DNA of 64,000 bases from Apostichopus parvimensis (lineage: Eukaryota > Echinodermata > Holothuroidea > Aspidochirotida > Stichopodidae), in the NCBI GenBank assembly GCA_000934455.1, contig KN883899.1, forward strand, positions 66,876 to 130,875, in the 5' to 3' direction. Positions 44,122-56,768 of this stretch are shown piece after piece; position 1 is the first letter of the stretch; each line of letters opens with the position of its first letter. The position numbers and the translations under genes were made by a program. The notes below the pieces were generated by a model. It searched no databases. It saw nothing but the letters and a program-made list of their open reading frames with translations, and was not told where the DNA came from.

Positions 44122-47100
44122 TCACTGTTGCAGATTTATCGAATGTGTTACACTGACTTCAAATGAAACACCTGCAGGGACCTTCATCGATGGTAAATGT
44201 ATCGACGGTATGGAAAATTCGTTCCTCAGGCATATTAAAGCATGCTCTTTGGTAATTCGTTTCCAGCTGGGAGGAATTTTCGCTGGTTGGCAGTTATAAT
44301 GTTTGGCAATACTTATATTATGTGTTTTCATTACCCATTTCCAATAATCATGGTGAGTTGGTAAGAGCTCTCCTTTGGGTTTGATCACCCAAGAGGGAAA
44401 ATCTTGTTTGTAATCCTTGCACAATTTCTTCTGTCCATTCAGTGTATATGTTTCTATGCTCGACCCTACGGAAGCTTGACAGTCGGCGGTCTCCAAATTT
44501 TGAGATTTTCTATACTTTGTTCCAGAAAGTCCCCGTGGCAAATGTGTAGTAGTAAAGTGATCTCCATGTGTTGGACCTCTCGGAAGGGTATTTTCGCAAG
44601 AAGCACCACACATGGGACACTGCTCGAAACACATGTTACTTGATACAAATGCTAAAATGCTATCTACGTGGTGGTGTTTCTTTAAGAATGCACTCACTTG
44701 TATTTGATTTGGTGAATTAGGTAACTTGAGCTGTTGCATAATAACATTTCTGAAATCAGACGTAACAAATTTGGTAAAGTCTTTCACAAACATGTCTAAA
44801 TCATGAATATCAAAAGAAAGGGGTTCCTGTGAAGATTCAGGTCTTACATGCATACCACTAGCATTTAACAGTTGCATGAAACTTTGCACCCAATACTTGA
44901 AATAGGAAGAATCAGTTTGTTGATGTTTTTCCAGTAGTACAGCCCGAGTAGCACCTTTTATAGCTGTTAAAAATGTGTTTACTAGGATTTCTACAGCATT
45001 ATGGGCCTGCATTTTCATAGTAAGATCCAAACCTCTTGTTTGACAGCATAGCTTTGTTATGTGCTTCTCTAGGGCAGATGAAAAGAACTTCTTTTGATCT
45101 TTGGTGAATGAAATGTACTCTAAGAAGTTGTCCTTTGTAGACATTTCACACAATGTGAGCATTTTCATGGACCTGTTGCTAGGTAGGCCTTGCAGGATAG
45201 CTACAATGATTTTATGTTTAAGTTGCTCATGAATAAAGGCTAATCCCACTGGATTTAATATGTTTTGGAAAACGTGGATAACTCGATGCACAAGATCATC
45301 AGACTCGAAGAACGCGAGAAAGTCATTTCGTATTGATTCTTTCTCATTTTCCATCAATGCTTGAAATGAATGATCACGTTCATACATTCGCTGGCTATCC
45401 AACACAATATCAAATAGTTTCCCGCAAATGTAAAGCATCACCTTTGCTTTGAGAAGATAATGCGGCTCAGAGGAAAACCTATGAGACAGCTTCTGCAGTG
45501 CATCACGTAAAACATAGTGTAACATGTTTGCATCAAATTTCTGTTCCGAATTTCTCCTCTTCATGTCACAAAGGCATTCTTCTATAATAGTGTCTAAAGC
45601 ATCGGTATTGTGAAGAAACCATTGGTCAACAAATCCAGCATCTCCTTTCTCTGGATAGTAGTCAGTCCATTGTTTACTTGCAGAATGTGTTCTGATACCA
45701 CCTTCCTTTATCAGTTTTTTTATTCCCGATGATAAAGCCATGTCTGTGGTAATAGAAATGAGTAAATTTTCACAAGTTGCCTCTAATGCCTTTTCTGACA
45801 TAGCAGAAGGAGTGAAGTTGTTCTCACTTTCCTTTATCCAGGTATTCCAGTTACTCAAGAACAGTTTTTCTAGATCACATTTGTCAGATTTCTCTCGCAG
45901 ACGAGTGGCGGTATCCTTTGCATGTTTGCGTAGTTTTACTCGGATCCTCAGCACGAAATCCGGAATGTCATTTTTCAATTTCTTTGTTGCTACGTCATTT
46001 TTAAGAACTGCCATGATGTGACTCTTCTCCTGGGTTATTGCCAATTCCACCTGGCGTTCCATCCACTCACTGTGCGTCAAAATAAAATCTTTTCGTACAT
46101 GTTCAGATGCATATACCTGAAAGGCAGACAGCAGACCCTTTACCTTTACCTGGAGTGCTTCATCCAACTCCTTCTTTATAATAATTAGCAATTCGTCGGG
46201 GTCGTGACTTGAATCAGTTACTCTTCTTTGCCAGAGTGATAGTGTCTGGATCAAATCTAATTTCATTCTGTTGATCCACACGTTGACCTCCATACACAGA
46301 TTATCAAAATCCATGGCCTTCATGCTATCCTGGAAATTGAACAAGAATTTTTCATCTTTGACAGCAGTCCACACATCCCGAATTCTTTGCCTAAATGTCG
46401 AAACAGAAAATTGTGGTTTAACTTTCCCAGATACCACGTCTTTCAAGATACTGTTCTTAATGGACGTAACAACATGACCATACATTTCTTGTGGTGGGGA
46501 CATTGAAGTTGTCCACAGGGGAGGTAAATATTGTAAATTCTCCCCACTGATGCCTCTTCTCAAGTCAAAAATATCAGAAAATTGTTCATAGCGATTCCCA
46601 AAGCCTTCCTTGACGGAAACATCCTTTATAGCTTTGTTCAGAGTGCTTTCTATTTGAGTCATGCTTACTTTGTTTCTCTTTTCAGCTGTGACTTTGGAAA
46701 CACGTTGTTGCACTATTCTACACTGGGAGTGCAAGTCAACTTTCTTCATTCTGATTAAAGCATGAGCGGCAATTTGTAGTAAACCGGTCATTTCCGAACC
46801 AACGTTTTCACCTGCTATATTTAGAAGAGTTACATCTGATATGCACAACACTAACGTAACAAGCTCATTGTCAAATCTGAAGTCATCCTTTGATATTCTC
46901 TCATGTGATCCGATACCTTCTGAATCTATAAGGAATATATATTTTACGCCCAACTTCTCTTCATAATCATCATGTACCTTGAGTAAACGTAGAAAAAGTC
47001 CCCTTGTACATTGTCCGGACCTGACCGGAAACTGTACCCCAAACATTGTATTCAATAACGTCGATTTGCCACTACTCTGCACACCAACCGCGCACACAAC

Positions 47101-49017
47101 TAATATTGGAGGATCGCCAAGACTATTCGCCAATTCATTTAATACACTTGACACCCAAGATAATGGCACTCTCCCAGTGTCTCCATCCATTATTTCAACA
47201 GCATGTCCATGGAGAAGTAATCGCGATGCATCAGTAGGGAGTAAAAAGACATTTGTTTTACCATCGGCCAATGTATCCTCCAGTTCATTATGAGCTTCGT
47301 ACCATTGTCCTAACTCCCGGAAGAAATGCTCCCAGCCCAAACTCTTATCCCTAATCTCCTGTGCTTCCTTCAGTCGGAGATTCTCACTGGTTTGCCTCTC
47401 TTTTCTTAACTCTTGTTCTTGACCGTCATCGTTTGGTTCACCACCGTCTTGAGAAGCTGGATTAATTATATCTTTGATACGTTTTTCCAATTCTTCTATG
47501 CGTTTTTCCAGTTTCATAATTTGTTCTAAGTTTTCCCGTATGTTTTCGTCTTCTCTGCGACGCAAACGTTCTTGGAGGTAAGATACAAAATAACCAAACC
47601 GCTCCATGTCATTCTCCGTATTGGTTATTGCCTTCTGGAAAAGTTTCATCGTTTCTGATAGTCCACAATCTAGCTGTTGCTTCCTTTTTTCCTGTTTCTT
47701 GCTCTTGATTTCATCAAGCAGTACATCCACAGATTTTTTACTCTCACCATCTGGTTTTATTGGCTCTTTATCAATGTTCACCCAGTCCACCCACATACTT
47801 TGAAGTGGAAAAGCCTTTTCTTTAAACTTTGCCAAGTTGTCGATCCCTCCAAAATCACAAAGCTCTTCTACTGCAGATTGACTGTTCCTGAATCCCTCAT
47901 TATCGTCTTCCACGTCAATGTTCTCGCAATACTTATCTAAACTTTCCATACTCTTAAGCTGCCCAGTTGGGCAATTTTTACAATGCGTTGAAATTGTAAC
48001 ACTTATCGCAGCACAAAGAGGTTTCATACTAAAGAATCGAACATGCAGACAATCTCCAGTCCACTTTTCCGACTGACACTTTTTCGGGAGCATTTTGCAT
48101 TCGTCGTCGATCACAATAAATTTGAGTTCATTTGAGAAAGACTTTACTCGTCTGCTGTAACTTGACAAAGTTTTCTGATTTCTCTTTGCTACAAAGGCAA
48201 AAGTAAGATTAGCAGACTTGCAAATAAATTTTGTGGCTGCTGTAAAACCAGTTGCATCACCCCTGAGATTTAAAATGGATATGATCCACTTCAGCTTTTC
48301 TGAGCCATTAGAGTTGGTGGGAAGGTACCAAACTCCCTCTACACATCCGTCAGAAAATCTTGAGGAGCATGTCTCATCTTCCTTGCTCAAAAAGTATGAG
48401 AATTTGTGATGACCTTGAAGTGGACCTATTAAGTAGTTGATTACTTTAGACTTTGAAAAGTCCTTGATCTCACCAATTCTCAAAAATGATACTGAAAAAA
48501 TGGGCACAGTAACAATGTGATGTTCCATGGCAGTGAAATTTACTCTTTTCCATTCCTTGACTATGCGACGAAGAGACCATGTCAGAAATGTACTTTTAAT
48601 GCCTTTAACACCCTGAAGAATTATTGGTACAGCCAGCTGACAAGCTGACATCTTTTCGAGAACATCCTGACGTAAGAAACTATCTGCGCAGTGCAAAAAA
48701 TGCAAATATGAAGTCTCTAACACTTATCTTGGGTGTGAGATCTTTCATACAACTTGTCAGAAAGTCACTAGAACGAGCACGGTAATCGAGGGCACCAAGT
48801 TTTTGCCAAAATAAGTCAGAGAGACTCGCTTCGTCATTTTCCATGTCAGGATCTGTCACGTAACACAAATTTGCTAATGTCAAGTTACCTGGAAATCTAT
48901 CTTTCAAACCAATTATCTCTAGGAGGGTATCAAAAGAGCAACTTCCCTTCCCATGTGTTTCATCGTCACCACTCTCTCCATCAGTTAGGACATCTTCCGT
49001 GAAAATATCATCGTGTT
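44122..49017 (-). CDS. Main exon of the giant GTPase
   Basis: The acceptor tttgattctccag joins the DED exon in phase 1 and opens EHDDIFTEDVLTDGESGDDE, then LLEIIGLKDRFPGNLTLANL and SVRDFIFAFF, where the frame shifts into HCADSFLRQDVLEKMSACQL. 'L...kf...LtL......' and 'P.....ELs.cQlavPll' are VLIG/URGCP N-terminal landmarks. It ends SFEVSVTHSINLQQ and a stop. Single giant coding exons are usual for this family. Confidence 0.75.
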
Positions 49018-49515
49018 CTGGAGAATCAAAGCAAACAATATAATAGCAATTTTATTTTCAATGGTAGCGATTGGCTGTATCTAAGTGATTGTTATTTTTG
49101 AAAGCAACCAACATCATAATCTACGGTAGACCAACAACATAAACAACCAGTTGCCACACTACTACTATTAGCCAACTGGACAAATTAACATACATTTTTA
49201 TACGTTTAACGCTTTTCTTACCGAACGACTGCTGATAAGCCAAGACAAAATCAGCAACTTTAGATACTTCAAGCTCCCTCAGAGCCTTTTCAAGTTCGGT
49301 CACATCATCTTTGAGTATTTTCTGTCTCTCTGTTAACACGTTAAGAAGTTCCCTCTGCGGACATTTGCTAGTGACTATCTTATCTGTTGTAGAACGGCTA
49401 CACTCAAAATAAACGCACAGGTTGTCACAGTTTAGCTGGGTAAGTTGGTCTGCTAAAGATACTTTAAATTGACCAAAGGTCATCTGCTGATCGTCACAAG
49501 GATCCATAGCTTCAG
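44122..49515 (-). CDS. Interferon-inducible very large GTPase-like protein (GVIN/URGCP type) with DED-like N-terminus
   Basis: Two coding exons on the minus strand. Exon 49222-49515 carries the start ATG at 49507 and a DED-like domain. Exon 44122-49017 encodes the N-terminal VLIG region, a coiled coil (EDENIRENLEQIMKLEKRIE), and the GTPase with P-loop GVQSSGKST (about 47075), switch Cys-Thr-Arg-Gly, DSEG (about 46920) and CISDVTLLNIAGEN. A long helical region follows, then a Cys/His-rich tail CPMCGASC. Very large GTPases are cytosolic or nuclear large GTPases induced in innate immunity; URGCP-like relatives are expanded in echinoderms, so far as I know. The frame is open for 1533 codons but shifts once at the A6 run at 48695-48700. 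That is either an assembly error or the sole lesion. Confidence 0.75.
49222..49515 (-). CDS. DED-like domain exon of the giant GTPase
   Basis: After acceptor tcaccttacag it reads (A)EAMDPCDDQQMTFGQFKVSL, DQLTQLNCDNLCVYFECSRS, LLNVLTERQKIL and VADFVLAYQQSF, with donor gtaaga. Six-helix death-fold pattern, nearest to death-effector domains ('F..lL..i...L...dl..l.f....', 'lf..Le.r..l....l..L...L......vd.v'). It would mediate homotypic contacts with death-fold partners. DED and CARD fusions are common in invertebrate immune genes. The domain call rests on pattern only. Confidence 0.5.
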
Positions 49516-50567
49516 CTGTAAGGTGACAAAACACACAAGTATGGTTTTAAGGAGATTTAAATAGTTGATAAATATACCTCCAATTTAGGATGACATAAAG
49601 AGTAAAAACTGTTTGGGATTTGCACAGCACAGTTCTGTGTGCAAGTGTCGCTTTAATGAGATTTTTAGTTTTCATCCGTTTTCATTGAGGCATAGATTAT
49701 ACTATACAGAAATGAAAATGTATGAGATCAAACAAACCCTAGTTCATCCTAATACCTAATCCCTAATCCGTCCATCCGCTGCATTCTGTCATTTTCTTCA
49801 TCTCAACAATCTTAGTACTTGAATGCGACTTTTAATACTGTATCAAGTGCAGAGAGCCATATAGACCTACTTCGCACCAAAGGGAGGCCCCTTGTATCAG
49901 AAAAAAAGCTAATATTGTGAGATACTTTCAATCACACCTCGGCAAACTGTTACACTTGCATGTAGGATTTAGTCAGGAATGTGAACCGTTTTCAGCAGGG
50001 TATATCAAAGACTGCCTTGGTATGTAAAGTGCTGGATACAACCTTATCGTACATTTCTTATCTACTAAACGCTGATAAATTTATTATTATCATAACCTGT
50101 TCAAACTAATTAATTACCCGATAAATTCATTTACTTAGATGAGAAAACTAACTTCATATGTTTCTTTAAGAACATTAATATAATGTTAATCTGGATATGG
50201 TTTCGAAATGTAAGGAAGTACTCTACGATATCGTTTACCAGGAAGTGAATTTTACATAAACTACCATTGGATTCGTATACTAGTAGTGAGCACTTCTACG
50301 AAATTTCGCTTAGTCATCACATAGCGAGTCACTTTTACATGCATGCACAGACAGTACCGTGTCCGGTACGAAAGTTGTCTTATGTTATAAAACATTATAG
50401 AACAAAATGGGGGGGGGGGGGTGATTGAATGACCAACCACCCAAGGATTAATGTCTGAAAATTCATGAAACATTGGAAAACGATTGGAGTCATTTTGTAA
50501 AGTGTAGTACAGACAGACGGAGACAAACAAAAGACAGCAATAAAAACTATTTACAAGTTGATCTTAC

Positions 50568-50700
50568 CTACTATGTTGAAATGATGTTTCCTTCAGAGCT
50601 GACTGGACCAATCTTCAGAATATTGTTGACTAGATGCATAGTCTGAGCTGTAAGGAGATCAACAGCACGTACCGCATTTCACAAGGACAGTTTGAAGCAG
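50568..50700 (-). other. Candidate 5' UTR exon of the giant GTPase gene
   Basis: Minus-strand sequence ending CAACATAGTAG|gtaagatc has no usable ATG and could splice to the acceptor at 49516. The upper limit is a guess. Confidence 0.3.
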
Positions 50701-52850
50701 AGTGTTACTGCTTATCTGATTATCTGAAGAGCACAACAGTTTGCACCAAGGTCACCTTCATGCTCAAGTGTGAAGTAGATATAAACCGAACAGACTACTT
50801 TTAGACATTTTTTTAGGCAGACCTCTGCTTAGGGATTAATAACAATATCATTAAAATCAGACAAATTTGTTGCTCTGACATATTGATGGAAATTAGAAAA
50901 TAATAGCTCAAACACGCTCAAAGATATAGTGATTCAATGCAATTTCTTAACTTTGGTTTACCCGAAAATTTTCAATCTGAAAGAAGAATCACAATATATA
51001 CTGAATAAGGAACGATGTGGAATAGTTAATGTCAACTTGAATATACGTTACTGATATGTGATGTAGCGTTGCATCATTTTTGGCAAGTACAGTCATGGTC
51101 TTTACGCGTAACTAAGTAGCCGACTCTACCCCTATGTATGCGAGCTATTCAAATACGAAATAACAACCATTTGTTTGTCCAAAACTAGTGAGGGTTATTG
51201 TTGTGTTGACCAGTGCAAATAGTTTTATCCAAAAACTTAGGGTAAATTACATTTTCAGTCGAAAACTTTCATATTGCTTATCAGTTTATTGGTTCCTAGT
51301 GCTATTTAAGATGACGAAAGTTTCATTTCCAGATATCTTATTTTCACTTTAACGTCAATGATATTTGTTCAAAGTTCACAAAGCCATCAAATACAGCTGT
51401 TAGTACCAACATTGAGACCTCCAGTACAGAAGACTGTATCAGAACAGTGCTTTGATAGATAAAGCACTAATTACGAATTTCAAATAGTTCATAAATAAAT
51501 CATTATCCTTATATTCTGTACTTAATCGACCTTCGATATGTTATCCATCAGTTAACCTTGTTTAGTAATATTACAGAAATGCTATCACGGGTCACTATAA
51601 TGCTCCATGTAAGAGCATAATTCTAGAAAAAAATTGATAAGCTTTTCACGGCTTGGTGGTGATGGCTATGCACTATAATATTTTCTCCTTTTAAATCGGT
51701 TCCTTGGTAAGTTTTGGACGGGTAACCGGTTATCAAAACCCCGATGTTTGCTTTCCCCTTACCCCCCCCCCCCTGCAAAAGGGACAGTATTAAACTGGCG
51801 GTTCGTTGAACCATGGTCCCAAATGTCCAGAGTTACAAACATTTGAGTCAATTAACGGATACCAACTTCCAGCAATTTTTTTGTATGATTAATTAAAATG
51901 TACAAATATGCCTATACCTTTGCTTGTTTTATTTCACAATGAAACAACTGGTTTATTTGGTCAACAAGTTGACTGCCAAGTTAAATACCAGAATTTGCAT
52001 GGTGCCTTTTGTCTTATGCTACATTTTATGATTCTTACTTCAACTCCAGTTAAGATGAACTATGGTGAGGGACCTGAGTCTTTTATGGATACTAAATTAT
52101 CCTTTACGGATGATCACATTATTTCCGGTACAGTAATATATTCCGATATGATTTTTCAGCCATCATCCAGGTCTTACATCACCATACACTTTCAGTTCGA
52201 ACTCGGAATATTTTCTACATCATCGCAAGGCATTTCGTAAAGATAAATCTTCAACGTTTACTGAATACGTGCCACGAAGGTGTAGATTCGAATTACATTG
52301 GCCTCAATTTTTGTGGTACTTGAAAGAAACTAGTCATAAATTTATGGTACTATGAAAAATATGGTTATAGCATGTGCTATTGGCTCGCTAATTTAATACG
52401 TTGTGACTTAAATTGAGTTAATTAAAACTGTTTTCTCCGTCTAACCTTTACCATACACTGCCACCTATCCGGAAGTTTCATCAATCTTAAGCACGTGACA
52501 TGGCTATTTCATATTGGGGAAAAAAATTTATCCCATGATTCGCTATAGTATAGCATAAAGAGATATAAGGTGCAATTTCCTCTGAGAAGTAACATTGCAT
52601 GATAATCTTGGACAACATTTCAATTAATTTTAGCCGGCCTACTTATTTGTCGCTGATATCTCATTTGCACCTATAACGGGGCTCAGCGTCAATTAAACTA
52701 TATTTACATACATCCTTCAAAGGTAACAAAGCTATCTGAAACGGTACTTCTTTCATCATTTCTGTACCTTATAATTTAATACAAGTTAAAATTCAATAAT
52801 AATAATATAATACAAGTAATTCAATACAAGTACAAGCCATGTATTCAAAC
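50700..52850. other. Non-coding stretch, nothing recognised
   Basis: AT-rich sequence with homopolymer runs (a G13 run near 50408 and a C run near 51762). A 110-codon frame at 51908-52240 has no recognised content. Confidence 0.35.
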
Positions 52851-55625
52851 TTACCAGATTAAAGGTTTTCCCAATCCACTCTGTAATTTCATATTCTGTG
52901 CACCATTGTTAACACTGACATACTACGCCCAACAAAACTAACATATACTGTGACCAAATTTCCTGTATGACTGACGGTAATGACCTTCGTACTGCTCTAG
53001 AGAATTAGGTGTTTACTCTTTAAAGGGATATCAATACATCCTGTTCGTTTCGGTTATGACAACTTTTCTACAGATGTTTAATTTACATCTTTCAAATTTT
53101 ATATAAATGTTTGGTATTAATTGTTCATTTTGACACGACATCTCTCACACTACTTGCGACAATAAAGGCAGATATTTTATATCTAACACGGGAAGGTACA
53201 AATCCCTATGAGGGGAAATGGGTAAAGTCTATAAACATGGGTCTTGTTTAGAAAAGTATGCTGTGATATTGACAGTAAAAGTGTTTGAATAAAATGTTGA
53301 ATGAATTGTTGAAATTAGTACTCATGTGACCATCACAAACTTTTGTATATCTTGGGGCAAATATGAACGACCTTTAAAACATGTTTGAAGGCAGTTCTTT
53401 CTAATAAAAAAAACCTAGTTGAAGAACTTTTTTTTCTTTGGTTATCCCAAATAATATGTTAAGTTAAGCAAACAACATTTGGGTTGAGAGATAGCAGGGT
53501 TTATTTTGTTCTAGGTAATAAGAATTAAACCAAAAGTGGCTCAAACAAGAATTAGCAGTTAGTGTTTACAAAGTGCAATATTTCCACAACATTGAATTCA
53601 AGCTGTCAGCCGCTACCCATAGCTGGTACAGTATGTTCATGTCCCACAACCGTACATCAGTAATTACTGCTTTGTTCGTAACACGGTAACATGTGTTACA
53701 GGTGGCACCAGTAACAACTTAACTTGTTCCCATGCACGACAAAGAACTGCACGACTGGACAAGGAGTCTGTGAAGATGAGAATGCCCACTAGATTAAGTA
53801 AAAGTACCGCTTGATTCCAGTACCGCTCGATCGGTACCGCTCGGTACCGCTCGGTACCGCTTGATTCCAGTTCACACAGTCTCTTTAAATTACGCCAATT
53901 CGTTATACCGAGAACGACGAAAGGCAAAGGTTCGTGTATATAACCATTAGATAGGACTTCATTTTAGAATGGCGTGTTAATGAACTCGCCCTAAATGGTT
54001 GGTACAGCATGTCCCTCACCATACATCAGCATCAGTAAAAAAAATTACTACTTTGTGTTAGTAACCAGGTAACTTGCTGTGTAGCAAAGTGGGAACACAT
54101 ACATTATTTCCTCATATACTGTTATCATTACACGTTTTGTGAAGATAATATTTAAACAAAGACACCTACAGGTAGTTTAGATAACTGGTGTTTTGCGCAG
54201 ATACAATATCTCGTTAAAACGTGATTTCAACGTTTTGCTAAGATGGTTGCAAGTGTGCATAACGGTAAATATCACCTTTATGGTTTGAAGAGAAAAACTA
54301 AATATTCAAAACAGTATTAAAAAACAACATTTTGTCATGATTGTAGGTCGTGGATATCCCTTCTACATTTCCGTGGCTGTTCCCTGCATTACGCAATAAC
54401 TACTAAACTATATGACAAATTCGTGTAAAATATGATATGTCTATGCATGTTGGTTTATGTTTGCTTTGCATTTTGTTTGTCTGTTCTGTTGTTGTTTTTT
54501 AGTTACATGCAAACACAATATGACATTGCAATATTTTTCACAACTTGTCAATAGAAACCGATCTGACCTTAAGACCTAAGTAGTTAACTTGATTTCTGTC
54601 CCCTCGAGAAATTTTCCGGAAATGTATATTTAAGGACGAAAACTGTAGCAACAGGTAAACGGAAAGTTCCTTTCTAAAGTACAATACTAACCTCGCGTAT
54701 TTTCTTCTGACACGCTTGATAGTATATGTTCTTCGGGAATTTTCTGTTCTATTATGAACCACTAATTTTGAAATCAACTATGTTCCTGTTAAAACGGCTT
54801 AACATTTCTTAGTTACTGCCTTACTTAGTCGGAGGGGGGGGGGGGGCAAAAGCTTGTAGCGTCATTAAAAATGCCACCAGCCTGTATGGGAATCTGATTG
54901 AAATAGCTTAACGATTCAAGTGTAAATTTACCTTTGTACAGACAGGAATACAAAACTATTTTAGTCACCCAACTCTTGGGGATTATCCCCTTCCTTTCCT
55001 AACGTGTCACTCATTAAACGGTGACATGGGTTCGTTCGTTTCTCCTGGCTTAAGAAAACTCGAAAGTTGTGATAGTAAATAATGAAATTAGAGAAAGTAG
55101 AATGCAGATGCAGCAGATATTCCCCAAAATAAGTCTAGTACTAGTAGCGTGGCTGATTCAATGTTGACATACTTAAAATCTTCTATACTGGTAAACTTTA
55201 ATCTTTGTCCAAATAAATCTCCAATTTCTTTATTGTCTAAATAGCTCTTGCTATATTCATTCTAATATAAACCTCTATATTTTGCGTATTATGAACAAAA
55301 CTTACGTAATTCAAGAAGATTTCCATTGAATTTTGTATTTTGGTCTTAGAAAAGCACCGTTTCGATATCTAACGTGACTCCGTTGCTATGGTAAGATCAT
55401 GAAGTTACAGAAAGTGCGTCTGGCATACTTACTAGGAGAGGCAGCCTACCTATACTTAGGCTACACTTATTAGCAACATCTAAAGAAGTAAACTATTATC
55501 CAATGGTGAGCCTACATTGACGTTTTAGACGTTCACACTATATATTTCTTCATTTCCTCTCAACAGTATTTCTTCCTCAACATTAAATTGTAGCCATACC
55601 TCTATTAAATGGATAGGCTAGATGA
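52850..55625. repeat. Diverged segmental duplication, copy 1
   Basis: Three blocks match copy 2 in the same order and orientation. About 52850-53110 matches 56235-56530, including CTTACCAG at one edge and CTTTAAAGGGATAT. About 54230-54430 matches 59000-59210 (shared CCCTGCATTACGCAATAACT). About 55260-55620 matches 63395-63960 (shared ATATTTCTTCAT, CCGTTTCGATATCT). Confidence 0.55.
53806..53873. repeat. Short tandem GGTACCGCTC repeat
   Basis: CGGTACCGCT repeats three to four times, bracketed by two copies of CGCTTGATTCCAGT. Confidence 0.7.
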
Positions 55626-55974
55626 AATGTAACAGTTGACCATTTATTTTACTTTCAACGTCTCTGCCATGCCTTGCTCGCGCAAGTAGTAAGCGACGTC
55701 TTGCTGGTTTAATTCCGACCTAACGTTGTCTGTTATTCGCATGTAGATTTATCTACGCTTTTCCCAGAAAGCATAACGTGCCATCAAAATACCTCTTGCT
55801 AACAAGTATCTCTCTGGCTTTCACTTACCATTACGCACCACTATTCACGCCATTTATAGCAAACATGAATTCAAAATCAAGCTATAGGCAATAGACTAGG
55901 CAAAAGCTAGGCCTATAGGCTAACTTTACATACAAAGAACTTCAGACATAGTGTAAAATGTCACTGGCCAGCAA

Positions 55975-56014
55975 TCTCGGCCTTTTAGCTAAGATCATGT
56001 GTAGTATAATGTTC
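55975..56014 (+). ncRNA. U2 snRNA 5'-end-like fragment
   Basis: TCTCGGCCTTTTAGCTAAGA followed by TCATGTGTAGTATAATGTTC matches nucleotides about 8-46 of U2 snRNA with about two substitutions and a one-base insertion plus a change by it. It includes GTAGTA, which pairs with the intron branch site. The following stem-loops and Sm site of U2 are not recognisable, so this is a truncated pseudogene or a SINE with a U2-derived head. Confidence 0.55.
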
Positions 56015-56768
56015 CCTTGTAGGGGATCGTTATACAAACCTGACGATGATCACACAGTCAGTCTCGATGCATGGCGACTGGGATTGAGAGAACAGTTAAG
56101 ACGCAGAAACATTACAGTGAATATGCGTAGGCCTACGTGCTATCTCTCAAAAGTAACAAACTTCCGGAATAGTCCTTGAAAATCACCACTAATGCCTTAT
56201 AACTTAAACTAAATTTGAGTGTAAGTCTTGTAATAACACTTACCAGTCTAAAGGGTTTTCAATCTTTCTACAGCCACACAGTTATTTGATATTTTTCGCA
56301 CCTTCGTGAGCCCTGTCATACTGTATACCGCCGAAACGGCTTTGCTGTATAGTAATAGTATGTACTGATCACGAGATACAAAATGGCTAACTGATATGAA
56401 ACTTTGTACATGTTATGTACCAAAGAACCTCGTGTTAAACTTTAAAGGGATATAAATACGTATTGTTTGTCTCAGCTATACGACTAACTCTTCTCACAAG
56501 TTTGGTTATTTACATCACTCAAAATATTTGTGTTAATGTTATTTAATGTTTGGTGTTAAATTTTCGCAACGTTCATAAAATACTTTAGGAGCGACTTTAC
56601 ATGTAACATTGGAACAGAAATACACTACCCGGGCCTAAAGCTATATGCTTCTTTAAACTTATGATTTCGTAAGACAAGGGACTTGAGCGGGGTTTTCCAG
56701 CTAATATTGTCAATATTCCGCAACATAAGTAGCGTCGCAAGTTGCAACGTGTCTGTATTACTTACGGA

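Noticed and set aside
51908-52240. A 110-codon plus-strand frame
   Set aside because: No recognised motif, no splice context, AT-rich composition; most likely chance.
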